DNA from: Flammula alnicola
Lineage: Eukaryota > Basidiomycota > Agaricomycetes > Agaricales > Strophariaceae
Reading direction: 5' to 3'
Length of the DNA: 62,725 nucleotides
NCBI GenBank assembly: GCA_015499995.1
Contig: JADNRV010000282.1
Location: 1-62,725, forward strand
Shown here: piece after piece, positions 45,201 to 61,182 of the stretch
Layout: every line of letters starts with the position of its first letter
Numbering within the stretch: the stretch's first letter is position 1
Program-made: the position numbers and the translations under genes
Notes under the pieces: generated by a model
What the model saw: only the letters and a program-made list of their open reading frames with translations
What the model was told of the DNA's origin: nothing
Databases searched by the model: none

Positions 45201-46104
45201 TTCCTTATATAGTGAATTTAGACCGGGAGAAGCCTCTCTGCTACGCAGCAAGGCGATAACACCCGTTGAACTGAGATGATGACCGCGACAGACGTTACAA
45301 CTGATGCGAGGATATTCTTTGCGGGGATGATCCGCCGCGTCCGGATAGATAGTATTATTACTTATCTACTGTATATAAATGCGACTCGGATTCAATGCTT
45401 AAATCTTCTTATCAGATTTGAATCCGGCGTGAAAACGTTCAATTGTCAATCAATTGTTGCCGTAGGCTTTGACCTCCCAGTCGGCTGGATTTGGGCTGGA
45501 TATGACCTAGGATATCTTTGACGTACATAGATAATCCATAATGACCACAAGGATACTTGCTAAGTACGCACGTTGGGCCCTTGATATTTACTGTAGGGGT
45601 CGTTCAAGAATCGCTATAGAATCTCGATAAGAAACTCATGTTATCTGCAAGGTCAGACCTTGGTCAGACCGTAATAACGCCTGCCAGTGGCGGCACCTGA
45701 CTATTTGAAACGGCGATGCCTTGGCCATTGAGTAATCTGCCAGTGAGTACTTAGTGGTAAACTCAGACTGTAAATTCCTGAAGCGTGCACATCCGAGTAC
45801 CCTTTCAGTGTAACACGCTTCTGTCGTTGTTTGGGGCACTGCAATCGTGTATGCCATGCAGCGGAATGGATAAGTTTCGTTGCCGGCTTGCCGAGCCCCG
45901 GCACTGGAATTAGTAATTTAATTAATAATTTACAGTCCGGTTAAACCGGCTCTTCAGGATGATTTTGGCCGGGGAATCAATGTGTTGTCTTCTCCCCACC
46001 TGCTTGGTCATTGACGCCCTCGTTCTCGAGCCAGAACCTGCCGAACCACCCAATTTAAGGACTTAAAGTACTCAACACTTTCCTCCATCGTGTTGCATTC
46101 AGCT
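45201..46104. other. Intergenic, no supported gene
   Basis: Short frames only. The last 100 bp are probably the promoter and leader of the thioesterase gene. Confidence 0.45.
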
Positions 46105-47148
46105 ATGTTCAAGTCAAGAACCATCAGCCACGCAATTAGAACAGGGCGACTGGGCTACGCATCGCAGAACAGACACACGTCTTCGATCAGTGTTTGTGTT
46201 ACATCCATCGATCATTTGACCAGTCTTGAGCTGAGATCCACTTGTTTAGGCCCTTCAAGCTGCTTTCCGCGACCCTTCGTCTCCGTTCCATATCCCACCT
46301 GGCACCCAAGGCCCGGAGTCCCCTGACTCTCCACCAACTCAGGCGCATTTTACGTCGTTGGCAGCAGAGTTATCTGAGTCAACAGAGTCAGCAGAAATTA
46401 TCGGGAGTTTAGAAGAGGCACACGGGAAACTCTGGAAAGCAGGATTAGACCCCCTGTCGTTTTGGGAGCAGCGCATTGTGTGGGGCGATCAGGATTCTTT
46501 CCAGTGAGTCTCTTGAGCATTTTTGGAGTGTGTTAGCGCGTCGTTTCTGTTGGTTTCTCATGCTCTCTGCTTAGACACGTGAATAATGTTCGCTATAGTG
46601 AGTGAGTTTGGTTGGAGCTCCTCCAAGGGGCCTTCTACTAAATTCTGCTACCCCTTTCCACGAAGTCCGATTCTTTGAATCCGTAAGTTTCCTGGTGCTT
46701 TGTTGTCATGACCTTTGTATTCAAAACTTACCAACGCTCTTTGAAGGCGCGTATTAAATGGATGATGTCCCTTGGCGAAGAACTTGGTGGGCCAATTAGA
46801 GCGAAAGCTATGATAAGCGGGCAAGGAGTATCCTTGATACTTAAATCTATTGACGTCCAATTCAGACGTCCTGTCACTTATCCAGATACAGTGCGTCATA
46901 AATCCATCCGAAGAAACTATGTCCGCTGACGCTGGCCCCAGCTCCTAATAGGCTACCGGCCTTTACCTCCTGCGACTGATCACGATACCTCGACGTTCCA
47001 TGTGGCCGCCTCTGCCTATTCCCTCGCGCAGAAGGCATTCGTCGCGCATTCTAAAGAAGCTCTCGTGTGGTACGATTACGACAGGCTCAAGAAATGCGAT
47101 CCAGGAGAGAGGGCTAAAGAGGTTTTACGAGGCAGGATGAAAGAATAG
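46105..47148 (+). CDS. Hotdog-fold thioesterase-like protein
   Basis: Exons 46105-46197, 46250-46503, 46575-46597, 46666-46682, 46747-46890 and 46942-47148 close in frame at 245 residues; the donor of exon 1 is the least certain point. Two exons are only 23 and 17 nt. The core 'VWGDQDSFQHVNNVRYIRFFESARIKW' region holds the D.....HVNN.RY....E signature of 4HBT-type acyl-CoA thioesterases, followed by a strand 'GVSLILKSIDVQFRRPV' and 'LVWYDY'. The basic, Ser/Arg-rich N-terminus may be a mitochondrial targeting peptide. It would hydrolyse an acyl thioester; substrate unknown. It lies 1.75 kb upstream of the adenylating enzyme gene on the same strand. Confidence 0.82.
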
Positions 47149-48903
47149 ATGCCTTCCGAGGTTTTCTCGACGCGTTGACTGCTCTCGCATCTATAATTAT
47201 GATATTGGCAAGATATTCCAGGCGCGCAGTTCATTTCTGTCTCAAGCACGATGACGACCCAGACCGTTCATGCAGTAGATACATGCGAACTTGCTTGCTT
47301 GCGTTTTTATCGCCATTCCTCGAACCCTGGATATGGCACCAAACTGAAACATTAATTCTCGAGAGGACAGCGGGGAATAGTAAGCTAACTTCCGAGGTAA
47401 GTGGACGCCTCCAAAACAATCCTGATGATAATCCTTTGTGTTCGTGGTTCGTGGGGTTTCTCTAGGCGCAGGGATGCTCTGTTGCCGTTTTAGAGATAAG
47501 ATTTGAAAGTCCAGACAAAATTTGCAAAACCTTGTCGAATCTTATCGGATCGGAGTCCTGACAGTCCGAGCTGAGAACGGGGATAATATTGAATTGTGAT
47601 CCGAGGCAAGTACTCAGGTAGATATGCCTCGCAAACGCGTTGGGTACGTCCGCGAAATCCGAAAAAAAAGGAAGTTGATTCCTGACCATGAAGTGGATTT
47701 AAAGAGGGGCTCGGTGGTCCGAAAGCATCGATATCTTTACATAAAAATCGTGAATCCGCATCATCCTGCAAGGGCTTGGCGCGATTTATTCCTATTTGAG
47801 GCATAACTGCTATATATACCTAGGTGGTGCCAAGTTTGCGGGCTTGGGTAGGACTCGGAGGAATTCGAGGCCGGTTACTCGAGAAAGAAATCTCGAGACG
47901 GACAAGTCCGATCCTGGCTGCAAATTTTAATTTCAGTGCCATAAAATGAGTCGGTTTTTGGGATTCGGCGTCAGACCTGGAAGGCCGGAACTGTTTGGGC
48001 AGCTTCGACTAAAAGCGGCCTTGAAGCAGCCGGCCTTTCTGTCGTCCGTGCCACCCATAGGGCCACACATCATCAATTCAAGAAGATAAGTCGCAAATGA
48101 GGCTATGGCATAGACAGACAGACGTAAAGTACTAGCAAAGTACTGCCGGATCGGAATCATTGTTGACGGTAGTTTACACTGCCGAAGGCGAAAGCTTCGT
48201 GCCATCAAATTTCTTGGCTGTTCTCCCCGACCACCATGTCTGTTGAACACGCCGCTTCTTCACGCCGCTTCTTCCCGCCGCTCTTTCCTTTACGGTGCCG
48301 CCCTAAGTTGTATAACATGATGGGCCTTAGGCCCAGAAACTTGATTATCTTGACGACAGGTACGACAGTTGCATTTCGTTTCAAGTTCAAGTTGGAGGTT
48401 GACACCGCTGCTAGTAGCAACCTTGTCGGGAACGCGTGTCGAGCCGCGAAATTTGCGTGTTTGAAGTTGAACCTTCTTCGGAATTGCTCTGCCTTGGCAG
48501 ATCTACATCGTCTAATCCATATTTGTCCACGCGTACGGGGTCATTGGCCGTCCAGCTCTGCCGTCCAATTGCAGGAGTGACTCTAAGCCACAAAATCTCA
48601 CCCTTCGTCTCAGAATGCCTTGGCGATTCCCTATCAGACCGTTTTTATGATATCTCCCCATGGAGGCGATACACCTTCATCCTCGAGAACCTCCCAGATC
48701 TCCGTTTTCTGTTTATTGATCGTGAGATGTCTTCAAGTTTGTCTGCTTCTCTTTTCCTTATTCATACCCCGACGCTGCCTAGTGCTTACTCTGTACACGA
48801 TTGACACCGGATGGTGGCTCCAAACAGAGTGGATCATATAATAGCATTACCCTTTGGCTCTTCAGGAGCATCGACGCGACTTGGCCCCCTTCCTTGAAGC
48901 GCG
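47149..48903. other. Intergenic, no supported gene
   Basis: Several frames of 60-120 codons occur but none shows a family or splice pattern. This includes the promoter of the large gene at 48904. Confidence 0.4.
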
Positions 48904-51900
48904 ATGTCCATCCCACTATCATTCCTCGACGCATCTTCTTGCCCGAAAGATTCTTCTCTCGGAGAATATTTTGGCGACTGCATCTCGACGTCTTCCATCC
49001 AATCCTTGATCGATTGTCTGTGTTCTGGATTCAACCCTGCTATATATTCTCCTGATCCCGCTCGTCCCCCTTTGCTTCGAGAAGACCTCAGAAATTTTGT
49101 GTCCAACTTTGTGTTGCCCCATGCTGCCGACCGGACACCACTGGGCCGAAACGACCGAATAATGGTCGTCTTACCAGCTGGTCCCGAAAACGCTCTTGCG
49201 CTACTGGCGCTTGGAAACTACCATTCTTGTGCTCCAGTCAACGCGAGCTGTACAATTTCGGAGTTGAAAGACGACGCCTTGAGGCTGAAAGCAAAAGCCA
49301 TCATCACGACCGAGGAAGTTGCGAAGCGCCTTGAGTTGAAATTAATCCAGGACGAACTTGATTGTGACATCATCCACCTCCGTGCACGTCCTTCGGGCCC
49401 TGCTGGATTGTTCGACCTTTCCATTCCAGGAAGCCCCGCTCCGATGGTACCATCACATCCTTCAGAATCGCACGGCCTCGACGATATATCCCTCATACTG
49501 CACACATCTGGGACTAGTGGCAAGAAAAAAGTCGTCCGCTATTCACTCAGGACGTTATTAGTTGGCACCTGCTGTGTGGTACACTCTTGGGGTCTGAAAC
49601 CGGGCGATATTAACTGTATGTCATCTTCTTTCATTTCGAGTGATAAATTGTACTAAATTAGCTTGCAGTAAACATGATGCCGCTATTCCACGTAGGGGGG
49701 ATAGTGCGGAATTTACTTGCGCCTATCCTTTCAGGAGGGAGCTCAGTCATGTGTCTTGGCTTCGATCCTGATGCTTTTTGGTCGCTCTCCTTGGAACTCA
49801 AGGCCACATGGTGCGTAAATCAATTCTTAGTGGAATGCCGCTCGGTTTTCTCATTGTAGGGTCTCACCTTCTATAAAAGGTATTACGCTGCTCCTACGGT
49901 GCATCATGCGATTCTTTTAGCAAGACCCGATGCCGTGGTTGCATCTAGGGACCTCTGCATACGGCTCATTTGTAATGCAGCAGGAGGACTACTACCTTCA
50001 CTGGCCTCTGACCTTCATACCGTTTTTGGGGCTGTGATCCTCCCGTCTTATGGAATGACAGAGTAAGCTCGGCCACCGACGTCTTCGTATTTCCGCCTTA
50101 TAGCTTACCCTTTTTACTGCTCAGGTGCATGCCCATTGCGACTCCTTTGACAGATTATCAACTTGATCGTCCCGGATGTTCAGGAATTGCATGTGGGCCA
50201 TACCTGTCAATACGCGATCCCCACGATATTGAAGGCGAATTCTCGCCGAGGAAGACAGGCGCTATATGCGTCCGCGGGCTGCCGACGTTCGATGGTTATG
50301 AGACATCACCAGACCTCACTGTTCCTCTTGACACATCTGCTTTCTCCAGCGAGGGGTGGTTTGATTCCGGCGACGTGGGTTATATGGACGAGGATGGGTT
50401 AGTCCAAATCTTCGAAATTTCACATATCAATTATCCAAAGGATTCGCTGACGAAATATGAACCAGATATCTTTACATCACGGGCCGTTCCAAGGAAATTA
50501 TCAACAAAGGAGGCGAAGTAGTATCTCCTTTTGAGGTCGAAGAAGCGGTTATGACTGCTGCCAAGGAACATATTAAGGTGTGAAAATCTGGCCCGTTCAA
50601 GCGTTGGTTAAATAAAATGCTCATCCGTACAAGACTGCTCTGGCGTTTTCCATCGAACACGATGTCTTACAAGAAACCATTGGTGTGGTTATAGTGCCCG
50701 ATCAAACCCGGCCTCATCTGAGCCTGCCACAGCTTCATGACTTGCTCAAGTGGGTCACAACAATCAGTCTAGTGAGCGCCTCGTACTAATCGTAAAAAGA
50801 GGGCATCTGCATCCTTCAAAATGGCCCTTCGCTATCGTTTACATGGACGGACTTCCTAAGAATAGGTGATTAATTTCCCAAGTTAAAGCCCTGCCAGCCT
50901 ACCGACCTATTTTTTAGTGCAGGAAAACCTCTGCGAATAGCTCTATCCAAGCGGTTGGGTATCGGAAAGCTAACTGATGACCACCCGATTCTTCATCGAC
51001 ATTTCGAGGCTACGTTGCCCCAGAATCAACATCTCCTTTCGGAACCGATTCCTTGCTCCAGGGTCGCAGTCAACCTCCGTAATGTTGAAAAAGCAATCAA
51101 AAACGTTGCAAGCGTTGATGATGTCGCATTGCGGTGTCGCTCTGACGGATCCGTCGATGCTTATATCTCCTTAGCTCTCCAATCGACGCTTGTGTCAGGC
51201 GACATCATTCAGCTAATTTCCCTTGTCCTTGATGGCTATGAAGTTCCAAGCCGCGCGTATCATCTCCATGGTCCATTGCTCCGAGGCGCTTCTGGCGATT
51301 ATGACTACGACGCTATGGAGAAACAGTTGTTGGGAAACATGACTGTTACAATGTCCCAATGGCAGCTGCTAGTGCGCGACATTGTGGCAGAAATGTTGAG
51401 CATCGATCCTGCGCATATTCACGAGGATTCGGACTTCTTTTTCCTGGGCGGCAACTCCTTGCTACTGGGTAAACTTTCTTACCAAATACGAAGACAAGCT
51501 GGGATCAATGTTGGAATCGCGGAGCTCTTCACCGAAAGTACCATCAAGGGAATAGCTGCTCTAATCGAAGAAAAAGACCCCTCAAAGGCACATGGACACA
51601 TTGACCACGACAATGTGGCCGGTGAGAAGATGGACAGTCGGTCTACTGATGCGTCATCCACGACAGCAGTTTCCGTAGATTATGACTATGAGCAAGATCT
51701 CGAGTACGCTCAGTCGAAGAGGTCGAGAAAGCAAGACCACCCTCTATGTCTCATCGTTCAAGCAGTCCCTTTCCTCTTTTTCTATCCCTTCAAGACTGCA
51801 TTGGCCTGTACGTGAGCTTTCCTTGCGATGTCTCGCTTTTTTATTATGACTTACGATCATATTAGGGTCTCTGCTGCTATATATGATGTCATATATGTCG

Positions 51901-54798
51901 AATTTCACAACCGGAAGCTTCTGGGAACATATGTTCGCGTTGCTGAAAGCGATCGTCGTTGCGAGATTGATCTCCCGGATTATATGTCCCCTTGTTGCAA
52001 TCGCTTTCAAATGGATCGTCATCGGGAGGTACCAACCGGGAGTTTATCGAATGTGAGCACTGAGTGTTGTGTAATGTGCTTACCTCCTTATTGATCCTCT
52101 TTGCCAATAGGTGGTCCGCGTACTATCTCCGCTGGTGGATTGTCAATCAAAGTCTAAGGTAATATCTTTCCTGTTAACTATGGCACTGACAATCAGACAA
52201 CTGAAATATTTTTTTGTGTAGGATATCAGGGCGAGGGATCTTTGCTGTCCATCCTTCATTAATGATACTTTATTATCGCCTCCTTGGAGCCAACATTGGG
52301 CAGGACGTGTATATCGATGAGAAGACGAAGGTATACGAATGTGATCTTATCACCCTGAAAGACGGCTGCCGGCTGGATACCGCAAGCCTGCGCGGGTTTT
52401 GTGTGGAACGAGAGGGATATTTCCGACTTGCACCCGTAACTGTTGGACGCGATGCCTTTGTGAACACCTATACGTTCCTCTCTCCAGGTTGCGATGTTCC
52501 AGATGGGTCAGTATATGGTCCTCATGCATCATCTTACGACGAACCATCTCCAAAGTCGTACGCCGCATATAATCGAACCTTGCAGAGGAAGCCTATGTGG
52601 TATTTGCAGATCTTAGTTGCATGGCCCATAATTTTGATTGTGACTTTCATATCCTGTACGTGTTATCTTCACTTATTTATTCGTTGGCTGATCCCAAAAT
52701 AGATATACCCTGGATCGTTGCAATTTTCGCCATGGTCAGCGAGACAAAGATATCAAACCCTGGACTGAACGCGCTAGAATCTGTGATTTACTGGTTCTCT
52801 GACCCGAGGCGTGTACTATATCATGCCGTATCACGAGTTGTCCGAGCCCTCGTTAGGCCGTTGGTACAAGTTGCTCTAGGCATCTTGATCAAACGACTAT
52901 TTGGGTTGCATTCCGAAACCGCCAGCCTGCCCAATTCCCAGAAAGTATTACTTCGACGATATATCAACGATATCCTGCTTTCGCAAGAATCATTAAAAGA
53001 GGTGTTCTCCATCTTAGGCAGCCATTATGAAGTCGTCTCGGTGAGATTCATCCAATACCACCATTCTGGAAAGTACTGACAAATTTGATGTCATGTCAGA
53101 TTGTTTATCGAGCCATGGGTGCTAAAGTTGGTCGACATGTCTATTGGCCTGGCTCAGGGATCAAATGTCCAGACCCCGAGTTGCTGGAGATCGGCGATGA
53201 CGTTGTCTTTGGATCCCGCTCAGCCTTAATCACGACAGATAGATTGGGCTCTGGAAAAATTATTGTCGAGAATGGAGGTGAGATTCGATTTCTTTGATAG
53301 CCCAACCAATCATTGTCTGGCTTTATCTCTGATTATCACTGCTATTCCCAGCTATGATAGCGGACCGAGTCGTTCTCTTGCCTTCAACTCGAGTCGGAAG
53401 CCGTGCTGTCATGGGCTCAGGAGCGCTTGGTAAACGAGGCGCGACATACGAGGCTGGTTCCACCTGGATCGGCAATGGTGAGCATTCTTACCGACCCTAG
53501 TAGAAGGCAAATTTTTGAATAATACCCACAGTCAAAGGAGAGGCGGTATGCCTTAACAAAGGATCGAAAGAGAACCTCGGCGGCGATACGTGCACACCTT
53601 TCGGCCGAGCATTCTACAAGAGACAAGCCAACTACTTCGTTTTCCCATATCCTATGATTGTTTCCGTCAGCATTCTCGTTACTGCCCTATCTGCGATGTA
53701 CTGGTCGATCAGCGCTGTAGGTGCTGCTCAAATGCTACGACATGCCCAGATCCATATTCACCGGTTTCGACTCTTCGAACAATACTGGTTTCAGCTTGGC
53801 ATCCTCTACGGTCTCGTCGCGACATGCTTTACGGTCATGGTCGCTGCGCAAGGGATATTCTCGATTCTCTGGGTGATTTTGGCCAAACGGATCGTTATCG
53901 GGCGGCGCCGCCCGGGTCGGTATGACTGGGACCAGAGTAGTTACTGTCAGCGATGGCAGCTCCATCTCGTCCTGTCGCGCTTTATGTACAAAGGATACGG
54001 CAGTGGGGGTGTGTTGGGACCCTTGGCCGGTTCTGCTTACATTGTTTGGTATTTCCGAGCCCTTGGAGCCAAGATCGGTGACAACTGTGCCATCTGGGCT
54101 GGCGGAAAGTCAGGTCTGATGACAGAGCCCGACCTTGTTGAGGTACCTTCCTAGTCTTTTTCCTTCTGCCCTTGTGATGCTGATCAGTATAATTCAGCTT
54201 GGCGACGACGTCAACTTGGATGAATGCTCTGTGGTGGCTCACCTGAACTCACGAGGAAATTTTTCATTGAATCAACTTAAGATTGGAAACCAGTCAGTAA
54301 AATTTGAATCTCAAGACCGTACGTCTAACCCTAAATCCGTTCGATAGATGCGCTATGCGTGCCGGCTCACGGCTGCTCTCCGGAGCGTCTATGGAAGATA
54401 ACAGCATGCTTTGCGAACACACTCTTTTGACTTCTGGCGACGTCGCCGATGCAGGGCAAACGTACGTTGGCTGGCCAGCAAAAATATTGCAGAACCCAAT
54501 TCCGAACAACAACGAAGACGATGTGGTGCCGCCATCGCATGCGCTTTTGACATGTCCCATTTGCCGCCGGTTCCCGAAGGATAGTACCATCAGCCCGTGC
54601 GGACACTTATTTTGTCAACCGTAAGTGAGCCAGCCATTTGTTCGGTCTTCTAGAGGTCGTCATCTTCGTCTTCATTATAGATGCATCACGAGGTCTATAT
54701 CAAGCCGCAAGTATTGCCCCGTATGCTTCGAACCATCAAAACCACACCAGCTGAAGAAAGTCCACCTCTCTTTCGCAACGGAGGTCCCGACTCCGTGA
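48904..54798 (+). CDS. Adenylation-carrier enzyme with Pls-like membrane region and C-terminal RING finger
   Basis: Eighteen exons (48904-49615, 49669-49810, 49880-50062, 50125-50397, 50466-50577, 50634-50749, 50800-50865, 50918-51807, 51866-52052, 52111-52158, 52222-52655, 52703-53040, 53100-53277, 53352-53477, 53532-54142, 54198-54292, 54348-54620, 54681-54798) close exactly in frame at 1,633 residues. Residues 1-640: AMP-forming domain with 'LHTSGTSGKKK', 'YGMTE', 'WFDSGDVGYMDEDG', 'GRSKEIINKGGE' and 'NSAGKPLR'. Residues about 680-755: carrier domain, phosphopantetheine Ser715 in 'FLGGNSLLLG'. Residues about 805-1545: several membrane segments and three repeats 'YRLLGANIG' (about 932), 'YRAMGAKVG' (about 1173), 'FRALGAKIG' (about 1445), each followed by hexapeptide-type turns, as in Pls poly-lysine synthetases. 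Residues 1573-1610: C3HC4 RING, 'CPIC...CGHLFCQPC...CPVC'. The A domain looks closest to acyl/oxalyl-CoA ligases. Product and RING target unknown. Confidence 0.9.
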
Positions 54799-55411
54799 TA
54801 CAACCTTCCATCTTTTGACTTACCCTGCCTAATTTACTTATGGATAAATTAATTGGCATTCAAGTTTATAGTACGTGGACCCTCGTGGTAAACCCATTAT
54901 GGACACATCCTTTTCTTGACACGCTCTTTCGAGCTGAAGCACTCATTCTTTACATACCTGTGATACGTACATAAACCCTTCCACTCCATTAGTTTTCCTA
55001 TCTAGACTTTGTACCCCAAAAAATATCATCCTGTAATAAGCGAGCGTATCCAGCAGGATAGCGGCTCTTTACGCCAACAAACCACTCTGAAAGCCTATCG
55101 CACCCGGTACTGCGTTCGAGCGATCAACATCACCACTCGACACCCCAACCATGGACGACGACGCATACGGAGATCATCCTGCGCCGAGCAAGGGTCTGCC
55201 GAAAGAAGTCGACATGGTGTAGATGAATTACGATTATATTGCTTAGGACGTATACGTACCAACTAGCCAGAGTCAGGATTCTTTGGTGGGAACTGCTGGT
55301 ATTACTTACAAGTCACCTGAGAACTATGTAGGAAAGCGGGTGATATAGGTATGGTATGGATAAAGTACGTATAATATGTATGTATGCCCAGTCAATCAAT
55401 ACATAGAGCGT
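54799..55411. other. Intergenic between convergent genes
   Basis: 3' flanks of the large plus-strand gene and of the minus-strand DGAT2 gene. A 23-codon frame at about 55151 is not supported. No motif seen. Confidence 0.45.
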
Positions 55412-57603
55412 CTAGTCTATAATGCTCAGCTCCCTCAGACGGCCCTTTGCGAACGTGTCCTTGTATACATTCCAGATCCTGTTCGGTTTGGGGGTAAAGG
55501 GGTCAGTTGAGGGACGAGCGTTAACCAAGGAGGAAGACCCACCGAGTCAGCTCTTCGATATATTTCTGCTGCACGCGCATGACTTCTTCCAGCGTCGGTT
55601 TATCGCACTGCTGAACGCGTATAGGCTTGCCAACTAAATCCCACAAAGAAAAAGGGTAGAAGAGAAGAAAACGGGAAACGTTAATGACCCAAAATCATAC
55701 GCCGAAGTGACCAATAGCAGATTGATTATGTGGTTGACTTACTAACTGCTACGATCTGTCTTCGGTATGGCATCAGTCCAAGATTATCTGAAGTATAAAT
55801 GAAATGAGTATGAGACAACCAGACGATCGACAATGGGTGCGAAACGTACAATTCAACAACCCCCGTCCATGGAACAAGGGTAACGTAAACCCGAAAATCG
55901 ACTGGAATTTCCGTTGTAGGGCATACACCGTCGTCCCTTTTTCGTTCGGCATCTGTTCATAAATCTACACAATAAACAAAAAAGTTTGTCAGTTCGTACA
56001 TCTGCCCAAGCCAGACGATACGAAAACACTAACGTCATTTTCACCAAAGGAAAACACTGGTACTAGATCCGCTCTGAAGGACAACAAAATCACAAACAAG
56101 TCGACAATCATGAGCATGTGCGCTATTATTCATGGACTCGGGAGGGACGAACCCATGCTGGATCGCAATCTTGATAAACCCCAATCTGCAACGAAAGTGA
56201 ATCAATAAAATCTCACAAAAACTCATACATCACCAAAGAAGAAGATAATCAAGGAAAGAAAAGAGACAAGAGGCTTACCTCTTCCTCAGCGTCAGATCCG
56301 CCGTCCCAGGCCGCGCACTCAGACTCTCAGCCGCACCGCCCACCACGATGATGATCGCCGAACCCGGCCCCGACTTCAAGATATTAGAGCACGAATGCTT
56401 GCTGACACTACACACCCCCAACGCCAGGAGAATGTCGCGGTAGAACGGCATTTGGAAATTCGTCGTCAGCGTGAGTAGGTGGGGCTTGATTCCTGGGAAG
56501 GCTGCTGAGAAGCCTGTGGCTGGAAGAGGGAGGATTGGGGGTGAGTATATGCGCGATATTTTTGTGAAGGAGGGAAAAAGGAGATGGACCGAACCTTCTG
56601 TGGCAAAAGTTGCCAATGCTCCCCTGTGTGGTGCCAGAAATTAGTAAGGACCGGCTTCGCAGTGACGGGTAAGCTAAGCTCTACACACATCCCAATTATG
56701 CCTGGTATTAACCGTCAGCGCCAACCCAAGGTAGAACGAAAGGGTATAGACGCACCATGAGGATGATAACCAAAAACGTATGGTCTATCCGCAGGCAGCT
56801 CCGCCTCCTAACCAACACCAACGAAATTATGAATTCCTTTTCTCCATATCATTTCGAGGAAACCGAATCAAGTACCTTGAGAAACCTATACACCAGATAG
56901 TAAGGTAAGCACGGAGCACAAGCCCAAGAATTTGTAAGTAAAATTCCAGCACACTCACGATGCAGGGTAATACTCCGCGAAATACTTCCAAAACCTCGTC
57001 GACCTAAACCACATACTACTCCGGCCTCCACGTTCCGGCGAGTTGTCTATCCAGCGTGCCCAGAAGTAGTATATCGCGAGGAAAGGCCATAGCGGTGGTA
57101 TCGACCTGCAGAGGATGAGCACGCGATGCATATATATTTAGCTGGAGCTTGCAATGCACCGAGAGAGAGGCAAGAGGCACATACAATAGCAATAACCATG
57201 CACACGTCGTGATCACGATCATAACCGACCACACCGCGACCGCAAGCGTCTGCAGCCTCCTCTTCCTCGGCACCTTCGCGGGGACGAAGCTGGTCCATCA
57301 TACCAAAATAAAAATAAAAACATGGTTAGTTCCCAATTTCGACGGACGGTAATAAATTAAAAGAAAGATAAGCAAGCAAGCAACGAGTAACGAAAACAAA
57401 GACCAAAAAACCACACTGATAACGCACTTGACATTCGCATGCAGCGCCGCGACAGGCTTCGTCACATGCAGCGGGGTCGCCGCGAGCTTCGACAGCGCAT
57501 CCTTCAGCGTGTTCGCCGACAGGCTCCGCGAGCTCTTCGACAGCAGCCCGTTCGCGTTATTGGTGCTGCCAGATCTTGATTCCGTCCTTGATAGTGTTGA
57601 CAT
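55412..57603 (-). CDS. dga1: Diacylglycerol O-acyltransferase 2 (DGAT2 family)
   Basis: Fourteen exons (57603-57428, 57289-57185, 57105-56959, 56885-56876, 56807-56756, 56701-56689, 56623-56595, 56519-56279, 56185-56153, 56073-56034, 55964-55850, 55787-55743, 55633-55543, 55478-55412) close in frame at 387 residues. It transfers an acyl group from acyl-CoA to diacylglycerol, the last step of triacylglycerol synthesis at the endoplasmic reticulum and lipid droplets. Seen: an N-terminal hydrophobic hairpin at about residues 72-108, catalytic HPHG at 161-164 in 'YVFGYHPHGIIGMGA', 'SAIIIVVGGAAESL', 'LVPVFSFGEND', 'PLFHGRGLLNYNLGLMP' and the C-terminal 'WNVYKDTFAKGRLREL'. Length fits the family. 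Two exons are tiny, 10 and 13 nt, yet both are needed for the conserved HPHG region and its approach. Confidence 0.95.
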
Positions 57604-58179
57604 CAGTCGGCCCGTCAAGTTAAACGTTTTACGTTGTTTAATGGATGGATGGATGGATGGCTGGCTGGGCAGCCGAGTAAGCAGCTGTGTTCCTTCCTGG
57701 TGACGCAAGGCAGCAAAGCCCAACGCAGGTATTGTGTATGGGCGACGATAACGGCGGCGATCAGGTATAGGGGAAAGATGAGAGGAAGAGCAAGAAGTCA
57801 GGGCTGAGTAGGGTACAAGTGCAAGACTGCAAGCGCGCGATTACGCCAAGGCAAAACCCGAAGATCCTGCATACACCCGCATACATATCAGAGACATACT
57901 CATTTCAATTGAAGGAAGGTCTTCCAACATAGAAGCAGTAAAAGAAGAATTCTAGTATTTGAATTGATTCAACATTGGTAAATTGGTAAGCCTACAGTAC
58001 TATGGTAAAAACGCGAGGATAGGAGTAAGTAGCGACAAACGATGTATGTACAAAGGAAGGAAGGAAAACGAAGGCCATATCCAGCGAGTCCATGAGGTAA
58101 CATCGGTAAGATTACCCAAATTCATTCGACCCTAGCCTGCTTCAAAGACCGCCGACATTGCCTCGTGGGTCGTGGTATT
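57604..58179. other. Intergenic
   Basis: Upstream DNA of the DGAT2 gene (with a short CATC repeat at about 57640-57660) and 3' flank of the Cdc48 gene. No further gene. Confidence 0.5.

Positions 58180-61182
<3,003 letters not shown>

Noticed and set aside
54540..54798. RING finger as a separate downstream gene
   Set aside because: The third hexapeptide segment's end and the RING are in one uninterrupted exon, and the preceding 16 exons close in frame into it.
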